NCBI GenBank assembly: GCA_963663735.2
Contig: CAXXHN010000002.1
Coordinates: 124,001-188,000 of the forward strand
Reading direction: 5' to 3'
Length of the DNA: 64,000 bases
Source: G963663735 sp963663735
GTDB taxonomy: Bacteria; Acidobacteriota; UBA6911; RPQK01; JAPXNP01
This document shows, in pieces, positions 26,558-35,018 of this stretch (positions are counted from its first letter, which is position 1; each line of letters opens with the position of its first letter). The notes below the pieces were generated by a model that saw nothing but the letters and a program-made list of their open reading frames with translations, was not told the DNA's origin and searched no databases. The position numbers and the translations under genes are program-made.

Positions 26558-27190
26558 ATGGTAGAAGGGTTGATTGGAAAAAAGATAGGGATGACGCAGA
26601 TATTTGATGCCGATGGGAAGATTGTCCCAGTGACAATAATCAAAGTCGGTCCGTGCGTTGTTGTACAGAAAAAGACAGTTGCCATTGACGGATATGAAAA
26701 AGTCCAGCTTGGTTTTGTCGAACAGAAGAAAAAAGTTAAGGCGAACAAACCTATGGAAGGGCACTTCAAGAAAGCTAATGTCCCACCGACATCCAAGCTT
26801 CAGGAGTTTGCTTATAGCGGTGACAGTGACGCGGTAAAGGTGGGAGATAATATCCTGCTTGGAGACATTTTCTCCGTGGGTTCATTTGTAAACGTCATTG
26901 GTAAGAGCAAGGGACGCGGTTTCCAGGGTGTAATTAAACGTCATGGCTTTGGCGGTGGAAAGGCCACACATGGCTCAATGTTTCATCGGGCTCCCGGATC
27001 AATTGGAGCCAGTGCCTCACCCAGCCGGGTCCTTCCTGGAATGAAAAGTCCTGGACAGATGGGCAGCGTCAAAGTCAATATCCAGGATCTCGAAGTCATA
27101 GATATTGATGTCGAGAATAATTTGCTTTTGGTTAAGGGGTCAGTACCGGGAAGCCGGGATTCATTCGTCACCGTAACCAAAGCGTTTTAA
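26558..27190 (+). CDS. rplC: 50S ribosomal protein L3
   Basis: Early-assembly protein near the peptidyl transferase centre. The 210-residue protein starts MVEGLIGKKIGMTQIF and has the conserved loop with GFGGGKATHGSMFHRAPGS reaching the active site. The region GRGFQGVIKRH is typical, and a Gln suitable for N-methylation by PrmB lies in the loop region. It is in tight linkage with rpsJ and rplD. Confidence 0.98.
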   Translation: MVEGLIGKKIGMTQIFDADGKIVPVTIIKVGPCVVVQKKTVAIDGYEKVQLGFVEQKKKVKANKPMEGHFKKANVPPTSKLQEFAYSGDSDAVKVGDNILLGDIFSVGSFVNVIGKSKGRGFQGVIKRHGFGGGKATHGSMFHRAPGSIGASASPSRVLPGMKSPGQMGSVKVNIQDLEVIDIDVENNLLLVKGSVPGSRDSFVTVTKAF

Positions 27191-27210
27191 TTTGTTGAAA
27201 GAACCACATC

Positions 27211-27837
27211 ATGCCAAAAGTTGATGTTCGAAATTTAAAAAATAAAGTTGTTGAAAAACTGGAATTGTCAGAAGAGGTTTTCGGGTATGAGGCCAGTGAA
27301 ACCTTGGTTTGGGAAGCTGTAACAGCCTTCCTGGCGGCCCAGAGAAAGGGAACTCACGCGACTCGGTGCCGGGCAAATGTCCGGGGAGGCGGGAGTAAAC
27401 CTTGGCGTCAGAAAGGTACCGGAAGAGCTCGAATCGGCTCTACCCGCAGTCCTTTATGGTCTGGAGGTGGAACCGTTCATGGGCCTGTTCCCAGGGATTA
27501 CACTACTGCTTTCCCGAGGAAGAAGCGGAGAGGGGCTGTAAAACTGGTGCTCACAGACAGGCTCAAGGATGCAAGGTTGATTGTGGTTTCGGATTTTTCC
27601 CTGGAATCCCACAGGACCAAGGATCTGGTTCCAATTTTAAAACAGCTGGAATTGACCGGCAAAATTCTGCTGGTCGACAGCAGGGAAAATAGAAATCTCT
27701 ACCTGAGTTCAAGGAATCTTCCGGGTGTCAAGATGGTTCCCTCTGACGGCGTCAATATATATGACCTGTTGAACTGCGAAAAGGTTGTTTTCAGCAAGGA
27801 TGCCATTGTTGAATTGCAGGAGGTTCTGCAGAAATGA
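27211..27837 (+). CDS. rplD: 50S ribosomal protein L4
   Basis: Lines the peptide exit tunnel with its long loop; in enterobacteria it also represses the S10 operon, not known here. The 208-residue protein shows the tunnel-loop segment GGSKPWRQKGTGRARIGSTR and GGGTVHGPVPRDYT. Its stop overlaps the rplW start by four bases (ATGA), implying coupled translation. Confidence 0.98.
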   Translation: MPKVDVRNLKNKVVEKLELSEEVFGYEASETLVWEAVTAFLAAQRKGTHATRCRANVRGGGSKPWRQKGTGRARIGSTRSPLWSGGGTVHGPVPRDYTTAFPRKKRRGAVKLVLTDRLKDARLIVVSDFSLESHRTKDLVPILKQLELTGKILLVDSRENRNLYLSSRNLPGVKMVPSDGVNIYDLLNCEKVVFSKDAIVELQEVLQK

Positions 27838-28127
27838 ATGCTTACGATATAATCCGATATCCTCACATCACGGAAAAAAGTTCCATAGCAGGTGGGGAAA
27901 GCGGTCAGCAGTTGGTTGCTTTCAAGGTGCAGATTGATGCCAATAAGGCACAGATCAAGGAAGCAGTTGAAAAGGTTTTTGAAGTGAAAGTTGACCAGGT
28001 TAGAACTTCACGGTTTCAGGGCAAGATGAAACGGCAGGGTCGGAACCAGGGGCGCAGGCCGAGTTGGAAAAAGGCCTATGTGACCCTGAAGCCTGGAAGC
28101 AAAATAGAATTCTTTGAAGGTGTTTGA
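27834..28127 (+). CDS. rplW: 50S ribosomal protein L23
   Basis: Protein at the tunnel exit that docks trigger factor and SRP. The 97-residue sequence begins MNAYDIIRYPHITEKSSIA and includes VFEVKVDQVRTSRFQGKMKRQGR, matching the family. It overlaps rplD by four bases and abuts rplB. Confidence 0.98.
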   Translation: MNAYDIIRYPHITEKSSIAGGESGQQLVAFKVQIDANKAQIKEAVEKVFEVKVDQVRTSRFQGKMKRQGRNQGRRPSWKKAYVTLKPGSKIEFFEGV

Positions 28128-28129
28128 TA

Positions 28130-28963
28130 ATGACGATTAAGAGTTATAAGCCAACCTCACCGGGAACCAGGTCCAGAACAGTGAAACCCTGTTCTGAAGT
28201 TACTAAAATTGATCCATTGAAATCTCTCACCGAAGGGAAGAAGAGGATCAGTGCCAGGAATAACAAGGGAAGAATAACTGTTCGCCGGCGGGGCGCTGGT
28301 CACAAAAGACTTTACAGGATAGTTGATTTCAAGAGAATGAAGGATGGAGTCCCGGCTACAGTCGCGGCGATCGAATACGATCCCAACCGGAATGCTCATT
28401 TGGCTCGCTTGCACTATCATGATGGAGAAAAAAGGTATATAATCTGCCCCTCAGGAATGCAAGTGGGAGATACCGTAGTCTCCGGTCCTGGAGCTGACAT
28501 AATCAGAGGAAATAACCTTCCTTTGCTCAACATCCCGGTTGGTACGACAATACACAATGTTGAGCTGAACCTGGGCAAGGGCGGACAGTTGGTCCGCGGC
28601 GCCGGGACAGCAGCCCAACTGGTTGCCAAAGAAGGTAATTATGCGCAGGTAAGGTTGCCATCTGGTGAAGTACGGAAGATCCATATTAATTGCCGCGCTA
28701 CGATTGGGATGGTCGGCAACGCTGATTATGAAAACGTTTCCATCGGCAAGGCCGGTGCCAATCGTTGGCGGGGAAAACGTCCGTCTGTTCGTGGAGTTGT
28801 AATGAATCCTGTCGACCATCCAATGGGCGGCGGTGAAGGCAGAACCTCCGGAGGCCGGCACCCTTGTTCTCCTTGGGGATGGAAAACCAAGGGTTATAAA
28901 ACTCGTAAGAACAAGAGAACAGAACAATTTATAGTTCGGAAGAGAAGCAGTAAGAGGAGATAG
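28130..28963 (+). CDS. rplB: 50S ribosomal protein L2
   Basis: Needed for subunit joining and peptidyl transfer. From ATG at 28130 the protein has 277 residues, with SYKPTSPGTRSRT at the start, the RNA-binding middle (GNAL-like GNNLPLLNIPVGT) and the C-terminal MNPVDHPMGGGEGRTSGG loop holding the conserved His. A TTG two codons upstream overlaps the rplW stop and is less likely; GAAGGTG lies before the ATG. Confidence 0.98.
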   Translation: MTIKSYKPTSPGTRSRTVKPCSEVTKIDPLKSLTEGKKRISARNNKGRITVRRRGAGHKRLYRIVDFKRMKDGVPATVAAIEYDPNRNAHLARLHYHDGEKRYIICPSGMQVGDTVVSGPGADIIRGNNLPLLNIPVGTTIHNVELNLGKGGQLVRGAGTAAQLVAKEGNYAQVRLPSGEVRKIHINCRATIGMVGNADYENVSIGKAGANRWRGKRPSVRGVVMNPVDHPMGGGEGRTSGGRHPCSPWGWKTKGYKTRKNKRTEQFIVRKRSSKRR

Positions 28964-28964
28964 A

Positions 28965-29249
28965 ATGCCGCGATCACTTAAAAAGGGACCATTCGTTGAT
29001 GACCACCTGATCAAAAAGGTGAAAAATTCGATCGAGACGAAGGATCGTACAGTAATTAAGACCTGGTCTCGGCGTTCAACCATTATTCCGGAAATGGTAG
29101 GAATGACGATAGCCGTTTACAACGGCAAGAAGTTCATTCCGGTTTACCTTACCGAAAACATGGTAGGACATAAACTCGGTGAGTTTTCACCAACCCGCAA
29201 TTATCGGGGTCACGCAGGTAAAAACGAACGTTCTTCGAAGATGAGATAA
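28965..29249 (+). CDS. rpsS: 30S ribosomal protein S19
   Basis: Head protein forming a complex with S13 at the A-site side. The 94-residue sequence MPRSLKKGPFVDDHLIKKV and KLGEFSPTRNYRGHAG are diagnostic. One base after the rplB stop; its ribosome site (GAGGAG) lies within the end of rplB. Confidence 0.98.
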   Translation: MPRSLKKGPFVDDHLIKKVKNSIETKDRTVIKTWSRRSTIIPEMVGMTIAVYNGKKFIPVYLTENMVGHKLGEFSPTRNYRGHAGKNERSSKMR

Positions 29250-29254
29250 ATATA

Positions 29255-29602
29255 ATGGAAGCTATATCAACCGCAAAATATGTAAAGGGGTCTCCCCAGA
29301 AAGCCCGGCTTGTGATCGACTTGATCCGGGGAAAGAACGTCGAAGACGCTCTGGGGATTCTGAGGTTTTCGCATCGGCGCGCAGCACGCTTGATCCAGAA
29401 GGTACTGCTCTCCGCTATCGCAAATGCTGAACAGAAATCAACGACCGTAACGATGGAAGACCTGGTGATATCTGAGGCTCAGGTAAACATTGGACCAACC
29501 AAGTCCAGATTCAGGATGCGTCCGGCCCCTATGGGAAGGGCTTTCAGGGAACGCAGGCGCCAGAGCCACATAACAATCCGGGTATCGGACAAGAAGGAAT
29601 AA
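29255..29602 (+). CDS. rplV: 50S ribosomal protein L22
   Basis: Its beta-hairpin lines the exit tunnel, where macrolide resistance changes can arise. The 115-residue protein has KYVKGSPQKARLVIDLIRGK and the hairpin segment GPTKSRFRMRPAPMGRAFR. Standard length, five bases after rpsS. Confidence 0.98.
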   Translation: MEAISTAKYVKGSPQKARLVIDLIRGKNVEDALGILRFSHRRAARLIQKVLLSAIANAEQKSTTVTMEDLVISEAQVNIGPTKSRFRMRPAPMGRAFRERRRQSHITIRVSDKKE

Positions 29603-29614
29603 GGAGGCAGGAGC

Positions 29615-30259
29615 TTGGGTCAGAAAACACATCCCTACGGATTCAGACTGGGCGTAAACCGGACATGGAAATCACGCTGGTTTGCGCAGAAAGATTATGC
29701 TGAGCTTTTACACGAGGATTTGAAGATTAAGAAGCTCGTGAAAAAGAGGTTCTTTTTCTCTGGAATAGCTGGAATCGAAACAGAAAGAGCTGCCAATAAA
29801 CTCACTGTCAAGGTTCGGACATCCAAACCTGGAATCATTATCGGCCGTAAAGGTGCTGAGATTGAAAAACTGAAAAGCGATCTTCAGGCACTAACTGGCC
29901 GCGAAGTTTTTGTAAGTGTTCAGGAGGTTCGCAAGCCTGAACTGGAAGCACAGCTGGTTGCGGAAAATATCGCCCAGCAGCTGGTTAAGAGAATGGCTTT
30001 TCGCCGGGTTATGCGGAAAACGGTGGAAACATCCCTTCGATTCGGGGCCAAAGGAATTAAGATCATGTGTGCCGGACGCCTGAATGGAGCTGAAATAGCC
30101 CGCTCCGAGTGGTATCTTCATGGTCAGCTGCCTTTGCACACCTTGAGAGCGGATATCGATTATGGATTCGCCGAAGCTTTTACTACCTATGGAGTAGTTG
30201 GTGTCAAGGTCTGGGTTTACAAAGGAAATATTTACGGCGACAAAAAGGCTGAAAATTAG
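29615..30259 (+). CDS. rpsC: 30S ribosomal protein S3
   Basis: Forms part of the mRNA entry tunnel and its helicase. The 214-residue protein has MGQKTHPYGFRLGVNR, the KH-domain motif PGIIIGRKGAEIEKL and the C-terminal IKIMCAGRLNGAEIARSEW. The start codon is TTG, supported by AAGGAGG at good spacing and by the family N-terminus GQK. No other start could give the conserved beginning. Confidence 0.98.
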   Translation: MGQKTHPYGFRLGVNRTWKSRWFAQKDYAELLHEDLKIKKLVKKRFFFSGIAGIETERAANKLTVKVRTSKPGIIIGRKGAEIEKLKSDLQALTGREVFVSVQEVRKPELEAQLVAENIAQQLVKRMAFRRVMRKTVETSLRFGAKGIKIMCAGRLNGAEIARSEWYLHGQLPLHTLRADIDYGFAEAFTTYGVVGVKVWVYKGNIYGDKKAEN

Positions 30260-30276
30260 TAACGGAGATCTGAACA

Positions 30277-30690
30277 ATGTTAATGCCAAAGAAAGTGAAA
30301 TACCGGCGAAAGATGAAGGGCCGCATGCGCGGAAAACCCGAAGCCGGGAGCAGTATAGATTTTGGGCAGTACGGCCTTAAGGCGCTGGAACCTGGATGGA
30401 TTACCAACAGGCAGATTGAAGCTGCCCGTATAGCTATCACCCGCAACACCAAAAGAGGCGGAAAGCTTTGGATAAGGATCTTCCCTGACAAGCCTTTCAC
30501 CAAGAAACCGGCTGAAACCCGTATGGGTAAGGGAAAGGGCGCTCCTGAAGGTTGGGTTGGCGTTGTCAAGCCAGGTAAAATCCTTTATGAGCTGGAAGGT
30601 GTTTCCGAAGAAGTTGCAAGGGAAGCTATGCGACTCGCTGCTCATAAATTACCCATTAAAACAAAGTTTGTTACACGGTTTGGTGAATAA
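30277..30690 (+). CDS. rplP: 50S ribosomal protein L16
   Basis: Organises the A-site tRNA pocket of the large subunit. The 137-residue protein opens MLMPKKVKYRRKMKGRMRG and contains GKLWIRIFPDKPFTKKPAETRMG and the GAPEGWVGVVKPG segment. Its TAA overlaps the rpmC ATG (TAATG), indicating coupling. Confidence 0.98.
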   Translation: MLMPKKVKYRRKMKGRMRGKPEAGSSIDFGQYGLKALEPGWITNRQIEAARIAITRNTKRGGKLWIRIFPDKPFTKKPAETRMGKGKGAPEGWVGVVKPGKILYELEGVSEEVAREAMRLAAHKLPIKTKFVTRFGE

Positions 30691-30884
30691 TGAAATCAGC
30701 AGAGTTAAGAGAAAAATCGATCGATGACCTGAAGGTCGAAGTTAATGAAATGGCTAAACAGCTGTTCCAGCTTCGCCTCCAGAAAGCAACTGGTCAATTG
30801 GACAACGTTAGTAAGTTTAAACAGATAAAAAAAGATTTAGCCAGGGTCAAGACTGTACTGACCGAGAAAGGTGCAAGGCTATGA
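30690..30884 (+). CDS. rpmC: 50S ribosomal protein L29
   Basis: A 64-residue helical hairpin near the tunnel exit. MKSAELREKSIDDLKVEVNEM and the later KKDLARVKTVLTEK match the family. It overlaps rplP by one base and rpsQ by four. Confidence 0.97.
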   Translation: MKSAELREKSIDDLKVEVNEMAKQLFQLRLQKATGQLDNVSKFKQIKKDLARVKTVLTEKGARL

Positions 30885-31162
30885 TGGCGGAAAAGAAGAC
30901 TGAAGAAACAATCCGCAGGAAGAATACCAAGGTCGGCAGGGTAGTCTCGGACTCAATGGATAAATCTGTGGTTGTTAGCGTTGACAGGCTTGTAAAACAT
31001 CCACTTTATAAGAAGTACATCAGGCGTACGACGAAGTTTATGGCGCATGATCCGGAGAACTCATGTTCTGTGGGCGATCTGGTCAGGTTTGAAGAATCAA
31101 AACCTATCAGCAAAAGGAAGCGCTGGGTCGTTACTGTAATTCTGGAGAAAGCAAAGGTATAG
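30881..31162 (+). CDS. rpsQ: 30S ribosomal protein S17
   Basis: Early-binding small-subunit protein. The 93-residue sequence has KVGRVVSDSMDKSVVVSVDRL and an OB-fold end KRKRWVVTVILEKAKV. The charged N-terminal extension (about ten residues before the conserved VGRV) is modest. Overlaps rpmC by four bases; a second ATG right after the first would remove one residue. Confidence 0.97.
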   Translation: MMAEKKTEETIRRKNTKVGRVVSDSMDKSVVVSVDRLVKHPLYKKYIRRTTKFMAHDPENSCSVGDLVRFEESKPISKRKRWVVTVILEKAKV

Positions 31163-31164
31163 CT

Positions 31165-31533
31165 ATGATTCAGATGCAAACTATGCTGAATGTGGCCGAT
31201 AATTCAGGCGCTCGCAAGATTTGTTGTATTGCCCCATTCGGTGGCAATGTAGGAAAACAGGCAGGTCTTGGCGACGTGATAACCGCTTCGGTCAAGGAAT
31301 CAACTCCCGGCGGCACCGTCAAAAAGGGTGAAGTTGTGAAAGCAGTCATCGTCAGAACCCGCAAAATAAATCGCAGGGACGATGGATCCTTCATTAGATT
31401 CGACGAGAATGCCGCTGTATTGATTAATAACCAGCGCGAGCCTATTGGCACGCGTGTGTTCGGACCTGTTGCCAGGGAACTGAGAGAAAAACAGTTCATG
31501 AGAATTGTTTCACTGGCTCCGGAAGTCTTATAG
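31165..31533 (+). CDS. rplN: 50S ribosomal protein L14
   Basis: Interface protein contacting 16S rRNA and the landing site of ribosome silencing factors. The 122-residue protein is very well conserved: MIQMQTMLNVADNSGARK, GDVITASVKESTPGG and IGTRVFGPVARELR. Two bases after rpsQ. Confidence 0.98.
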   Translation: MIQMQTMLNVADNSGARKICCIAPFGGNVGKQAGLGDVITASVKESTPGGTVKKGEVVKAVIVRTRKINRRDDGSFIRFDENAAVLINNQREPIGTRVFGPVARELREKQFMRIVSLAPEVL

Positions 31534-31544
31534 CGAGATTAAAT

Positions 31545-31865
31545 ATGTTGCACGTAAAAAAAGAAGACCAGGTCAGGGTTTTATCCGGTAAAGATGCAGG
31601 GAAGGAAGGCCGTATCCTCAGACTGTTCCCCGGCACCAGCCGGGCTATTGTCGAGAACGTGAACAACGTTCGCAGGCATACAAGGCCAAATCCCCAGAAG
31701 AATGTACAGGGCGGAGTTGTGGAGCGGGAAGCCCCGATTCATATTGCTAAATTAAAAGTAATCTGTCCCGAATGTAATAAACCGGTCCGCACTGGAATCA
31801 AATTCCTGGCGGACAGAAAAAAAGTTCGCGTGTGCAAATCCTGTGACGCAACAATTGATAAATAG
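31545..31865 (+). CDS. rplX: 50S ribosomal protein L24
   Basis: Assembly initiator. The 106-residue protein has the KOW motif VRVLSGKDAGKEGRILRLF and VENVNNVRRHTRPN. A C-terminal zinc-ribbon-like set of four cysteines (C74, C77, C97, C100; CPEC and CKSC) is present, a form common in many phyla but missing in E. coli. Confidence 0.98.
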   Translation: MLHVKKEDQVRVLSGKDAGKEGRILRLFPGTSRAIVENVNNVRRHTRPNPQKNVQGGVVEREAPIHIAKLKVICPECNKPVRTGIKFLADRKKVRVCKSCDATIDK

Positions 31866-31873
31866 GTTTAAAA

Positions 31874-32449
31874 ATGGCTAGGCTGAAAGAACAGTATCTC
31901 AAAGATGTAGTCCCGGCTTTGGTGAAGAAATTCGAATATTCCAATCCAATGGCTGTGCCTAAAATAGAAAAAATTGTGCTCAATGTAGGTGTTGGAGAGG
32001 CCACAACCAATCCCAGGCTTCTGGATACCGTCGCAGAAGAGCTGACCGCTATAACGGGGCAGAAACCGATTATTAAAAAGGCTAAAAAGGCTATTGCAGG
32101 CTTTAGGCTTCGCGCTGGAATGCCTATCGCAACAATGGTTACCTTGCGCCGTGAACGGATGTATGAATTCCTGGACAGGTTGATCTGTATCACCCTGCCC
32201 CGTGTCAGGGATTTCAGGGGAGTTTCCAAAACATCCTTTGACGGAAGAGGCAATTACACCCTGGGTATCAAGGATCAGTTGATTTTTCCCGAATTAGATG
32301 CCGGAAAAATTGACCGGATTTATGGACTGAACATAACGATAGTGACCTCCGCCAAGACGGACGAAGAAGCGCGTTATCTTCTCGGCCAGATGGGTATGCC
32401 CTACCAGAGGGATGAGGATGAATCCGGCCTTGTTGCTGGTGGGAAATAA
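31874..32449 (+). CDS. rplE: 50S ribosomal protein L5
   Basis: Binds 5S rRNA and P-site tRNA. The 191-residue protein has EKIVLNVGVGEATTNPRLLD, RAGMPIATMVTLRRERMYEF and DFRGVSKTSFDGRGNYTLG, all hallmarks. It is followed after 12 bases by rpsH; rpsN, normally next, is absent. Confidence 0.98.
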   Translation: MARLKEQYLKDVVPALVKKFEYSNPMAVPKIEKIVLNVGVGEATTNPRLLDTVAEELTAITGQKPIIKKAKKAIAGFRLRAGMPIATMVTLRRERMYEFLDRLICITLPRVRDFRGVSKTSFDGRGNYTLGIKDQLIFPELDAGKIDRIYGLNITIVTSAKTDEEARYLLGQMGMPYQRDEDESGLVAGGK

Positions 32450-32461
32450 GGAGAATATAAG

Positions 32462-32860
32462 ATGGCATCGACAGACCCGATTGCAGATTTTTTAACCAGG
32501 ATTCGTAATTCCTTCATGGCAGGCCATGAGTCACTGGAAGTCCCGCATTCAATAATTAAGGAAGAACTGGTCAGGATTCTTAAAGAGGAAGGATATATTC
32601 AGTCCTTTAAGGCCAAAGAAGATGGCCCCTTCAAGGCACTGGCTATCCTCCTGAAATATGACAAGGATCGGGAGCCGGCTGTTAAAAGGCTGCAGAGAGT
32701 TTCCCGTCCAGGACGCAGGATCTATGTCAGGAAGGACAGTATCCCTGTAGTGCTTGGCGGACTTGGAATTAATATTCTTTCCACTTCTAAAGGACTTATG
32801 ACCGGGAAAAAAGCCCGCGAGATGTCTATAGGTGGCGAGATTTTGTGCGAAATTTATTAG
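32462..32860 (+). CDS. rpsH: 30S ribosomal protein S8
   Basis: Central-domain assembly protein that in E. coli also represses the spc operon. The 132-residue protein shows DPIADFLTRIRNSFMAG at the start and GLGINILSTSKGLMTGKKAR in the C-terminal half. AAGGAG precedes the ATG. It directly follows rplE. Confidence 0.98.
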   Translation: MASTDPIADFLTRIRNSFMAGHESLEVPHSIIKEELVRILKEEGYIQSFKAKEDGPFKALAILLKYDKDREPAVKRLQRVSRPGRRIYVRKDSIPVVLGGLGINILSTSKGLMTGKKAREMSIGGEILCEIY

Positions 32861-32869
32861 AGGTATACC

Positions 32870-33430
32870 ATGTCCCGGATAGGAAAAAAAGAAATACCAC
32901 TGCCGGCCGGAGTTAAATTCAGGTCTGAAGGTGATGAATTCATTATTGAGGGCCCGAAAGCAACACTGTCTACACCAGTGCCGCAGGGCATTAAAATTGA
33001 AGTCGAAGACTCTGTTTTAAGGGTTACCAGGGCTAAAGAAGATAAGGAAACCATGGCTTTACATGGTCTGACCAGAGCTCTGCTGGCTAATGCTGTAACC
33101 GGTGTCACCACAGGTTTCACGAAACGCCTTGACGTCGTTGGCGTCGGCTACAGGGCTGAAATCCGCGGACAGTATGTACACCTGGCTCTGGGTTATTCCC
33201 ATCCAGTGGAATACCCTATTCCTGATGATGTGGAAATTGGAATCGTAAGAGAGAAGAAAGCGATTTCAAACTACATCGGTACTATAACCGTTTCCGGACC
33301 AGACAAGTACCGAGTCGGACAGGTATCAGCTGAACTGAAAGCCTTGAAGCGTCCTGATGCTTACAAGGGTAAGGGAATCAGGTACGAAAACGAAACCATT
33401 AAGCTTAAAGTCGGCAAGAAAAACGCTTAG
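32870..33430 (+). CDS. rplF: 50S ribosomal protein L6
   Basis: Located at the base of the stalk near the factor-binding site. The 186-residue protein starts MSRIGKKEIPLPAGV, has GVTTGFTKRLDVVGVGYRAE in the middle and ends with RPDAYKGKGIRYENE. Standard order and spacing. Confidence 0.98.
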   Translation: MSRIGKKEIPLPAGVKFRSEGDEFIIEGPKATLSTPVPQGIKIEVEDSVLRVTRAKEDKETMALHGLTRALLANAVTGVTTGFTKRLDVVGVGYRAEIRGQYVHLALGYSHPVEYPIPDDVEIGIVREKKAISNYIGTITVSGPDKYRVGQVSAELKALKRPDAYKGKGIRYENETIKLKVGKKNA

Positions 33431-33447
33431 GAAGGGAACATAAAATA

Positions 33448-33813
33448 ATGGCTAGATCATTAAGCAGAGACGACCGTCGCAAAAAAGTTCACCTTCGAAT
33501 CAGAAGTAAAGTCAAGGGTACCGCGGAGAGACCGAGATTATTCGTATTCCGTAGTCACAGGCATACTTATGCTCACCTGATCGATGATTCAAAAGGACAT
33601 ACCCTGGCAACTGTAACCACCGAGAAGCTTGACGGGAAGAAACTTGACAATGGATCGGACCTGGAAGCTGCAAAATTAATCGGCAAGGCGATTGCCGAAA
33701 AAGCAAAGGCCCTGGGGGTAGAAGGGGTCGTTTTTGACCGTGGTGGAATCCTTTACCACGGGAGGATTAAAGCAATAGCAGATGCCGCCAGAGAAGGCGG
33801 ACTTAAATTCTGA
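33448..33813 (+). CDS. rplR: 50S ribosomal protein L18
   Basis: 5S rRNA-binding protein of 121 residues, with RPRLFVFRSHRHTYAHLIDD and VVFDRGGILYHGRIKAIADA, the family signatures. Followed by a 47-base gap before rpsE, slightly longer than its neighbours. Confidence 0.98.
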   Translation: MARSLSRDDRRKKVHLRIRSKVKGTAERPRLFVFRSHRHTYAHLIDDSKGHTLATVTTEKLDGKKLDNGSDLEAAKLIGKAIAEKAKALGVEGVVFDRGGILYHGRIKAIADAAREGGLKF

Positions 33814-33860
33814 ATATTAACTGGTCGATAAGGATAAATAAGATATTATGAGGTGCTTTA

Positions 33861-34355
33861 ATGTTTAGTAGGGAAGCAACTGAATTTGAACTGAAAGATC
33901 AGGTGGTCTCTATCAGGAGAGTTACCAAGGTTGTCAAGGGTGGAAAAAACCTTAGTTTCAGTGCGCTGGTCGTTGTCGGAAATCAGAATGGGCAGGTAGG
34001 TTTCGGCCTTGGAAAAGCCAAAGAGGTTCCCGCGGCCATCAAAAAAGGTTGCGACCAGGCAAAGAGGAGTTTGATCACTGTCCCCATGTCCGGTACAACC
34101 GTTCCGCACACCGTAGTTGGTGTGTTCGGTTCAGGGCGAGTGCTGATTAAACCGGCTTCTGAAGGTACCGGCGTTATTGCCGGAGGAGCTGTAAGGGCAG
34201 TGCTGGAATCAGCAGGAATTCGTGATGTCGTTACCAAGTCTATCGGGTCCCCGAATCCGCAGAACGTGATAAGGGCAACTTTTGAAGGACTCGCTCAGTT
34301 GAGGAGCCCTGAAGAAGTTGCAGCTACCAGGGGTATGGGAGTCGACGAACTTTAA
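33861..34355 (+). CDS. rpsE: 30S ribosomal protein S5
   Basis: Small-subunit fidelity protein on the mRNA entry side. The 164-residue protein has VVSIRRVTKVVKGGKNLSFSA (spectinomycin loop region), GQVGFGLGKAKEVPAAI and GTGVIAGGAVRAVLE. GAGGTG lies before the ATG. The rpmD gene begins 13 bases after the stop. Confidence 0.98.
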   Translation: MFSREATEFELKDQVVSIRRVTKVVKGGKNLSFSALVVVGNQNGQVGFGLGKAKEVPAAIKKGCDQAKRSLITVPMSGTTVPHTVVGVFGSGRVLIKPASEGTGVIAGGAVRAVLESAGIRDVVTKSIGSPNPQNVIRATFEGLAQLRSPEEVAATRGMGVDEL

Positions 34356-34368
34356 TCAGGACAGGCAA

Positions 34369-34566
34369 ATGGCAAAGAAAAAAATTAAAACAATCAAAAT
34401 TAAGTACTATCGCAGTATGATCGGCCGTCCGGAAGTTCAGAAGAAGATTGTTCGGGGCCTTGGTTTCAGGAAACTTAACAAGATTTTGGAAAAACCAGAC
34501 ACTCCGGAAATCAGGGGCATGGTCAATAAGATTTCTCACTTGGTTGAGATAGTAGAGGGAGAGTAG
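34369..34566 (+). CDS. rpmD: 50S ribosomal protein L30
   Basis: A 65-residue protein; KTIKIKYYRSMIGRPEVQKKIVRGLGFRKLN is split here only for description and matches the L30 family with the conserved GLGFRKLN. An upstream in-frame ATG inside rpsE would add 17 unrelated residues; the chosen ATG has AGGACAGG before it and a Lys-rich start typical of the family. Confidence 0.96.
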   Translation: MAKKKIKTIKIKYYRSMIGRPEVQKKIVRGLGFRKLNKILEKPDTPEIRGMVNKISHLVEIVEGE

Positions 34567-34568
34567 CC

Positions 34569-35018
34569 GTGAGCTTTGAACTGCACTCGTTAAAACGCTC
34601 CAGAGGAGCTAATAAAGATAAAAAGAGAGTCGGTAGAGGACCTGGGTCCGGAACCGGAGTTACTTCCGGAAAAGGGCATAAGGGACAGAAATCCAGATCC
34701 GGTTACTCGATGCGCCCTGGTTTCGAAGGCGGCCAGATGCCTCTTTACCGTCGTCTCCCCAAGCGGGGATTCTTTAATAAGTTTGCCAAGCATTATGTGG
34801 TTCTTAATGTACGGGACCTGGAAGGTTTCGAAGACGGTACCCTGGTCTCATCTGAATTCCTGCTTGAATCAGGTTACGTAAGGACCATGAAAAATGGACT
34901 CCGGATTCTCGGAGACGGCGAACTGACCAAGAAGGTTTCAGTGAAAGCACACCACGTAACTGAAAGTGCCCGCAAGAAAATTGAAGCTGCTGGCGGAAAC
35001 GTTGAGGTAGTTAGCTAA
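34569..35018 (+). CDS. rplO: 50S ribosomal protein L15
   Basis: Late-assembly protein of 149 residues with the extended glycine/arginine N-terminal tail (KRVGRGPGSGTGVTSGKGHKG) and GFEGGQMPLYRRLPKRGF. GTG start with GGAG upstream. The last base of its TAA is the first base of the secY ATG. Confidence 0.98.
   Translation: MSFELHSLKRSRGANKDKKRVGRGPGSGTGVTSGKGHKGQKSRSGYSMRPGFEGGQMPLYRRLPKRGFFNKFAKHYVVLNVRDLEGFEDGTLVSSEFLLESGYVRTMKNGLRILGDGELTKKVSVKAHHVTESARKKIEAAGGNVEVVS

Noticed and set aside
28451..29083. 210-codon antisense frame across rplB and rpsS
   Set aside because: Antisense to two conserved ribosomal genes with no start signal.
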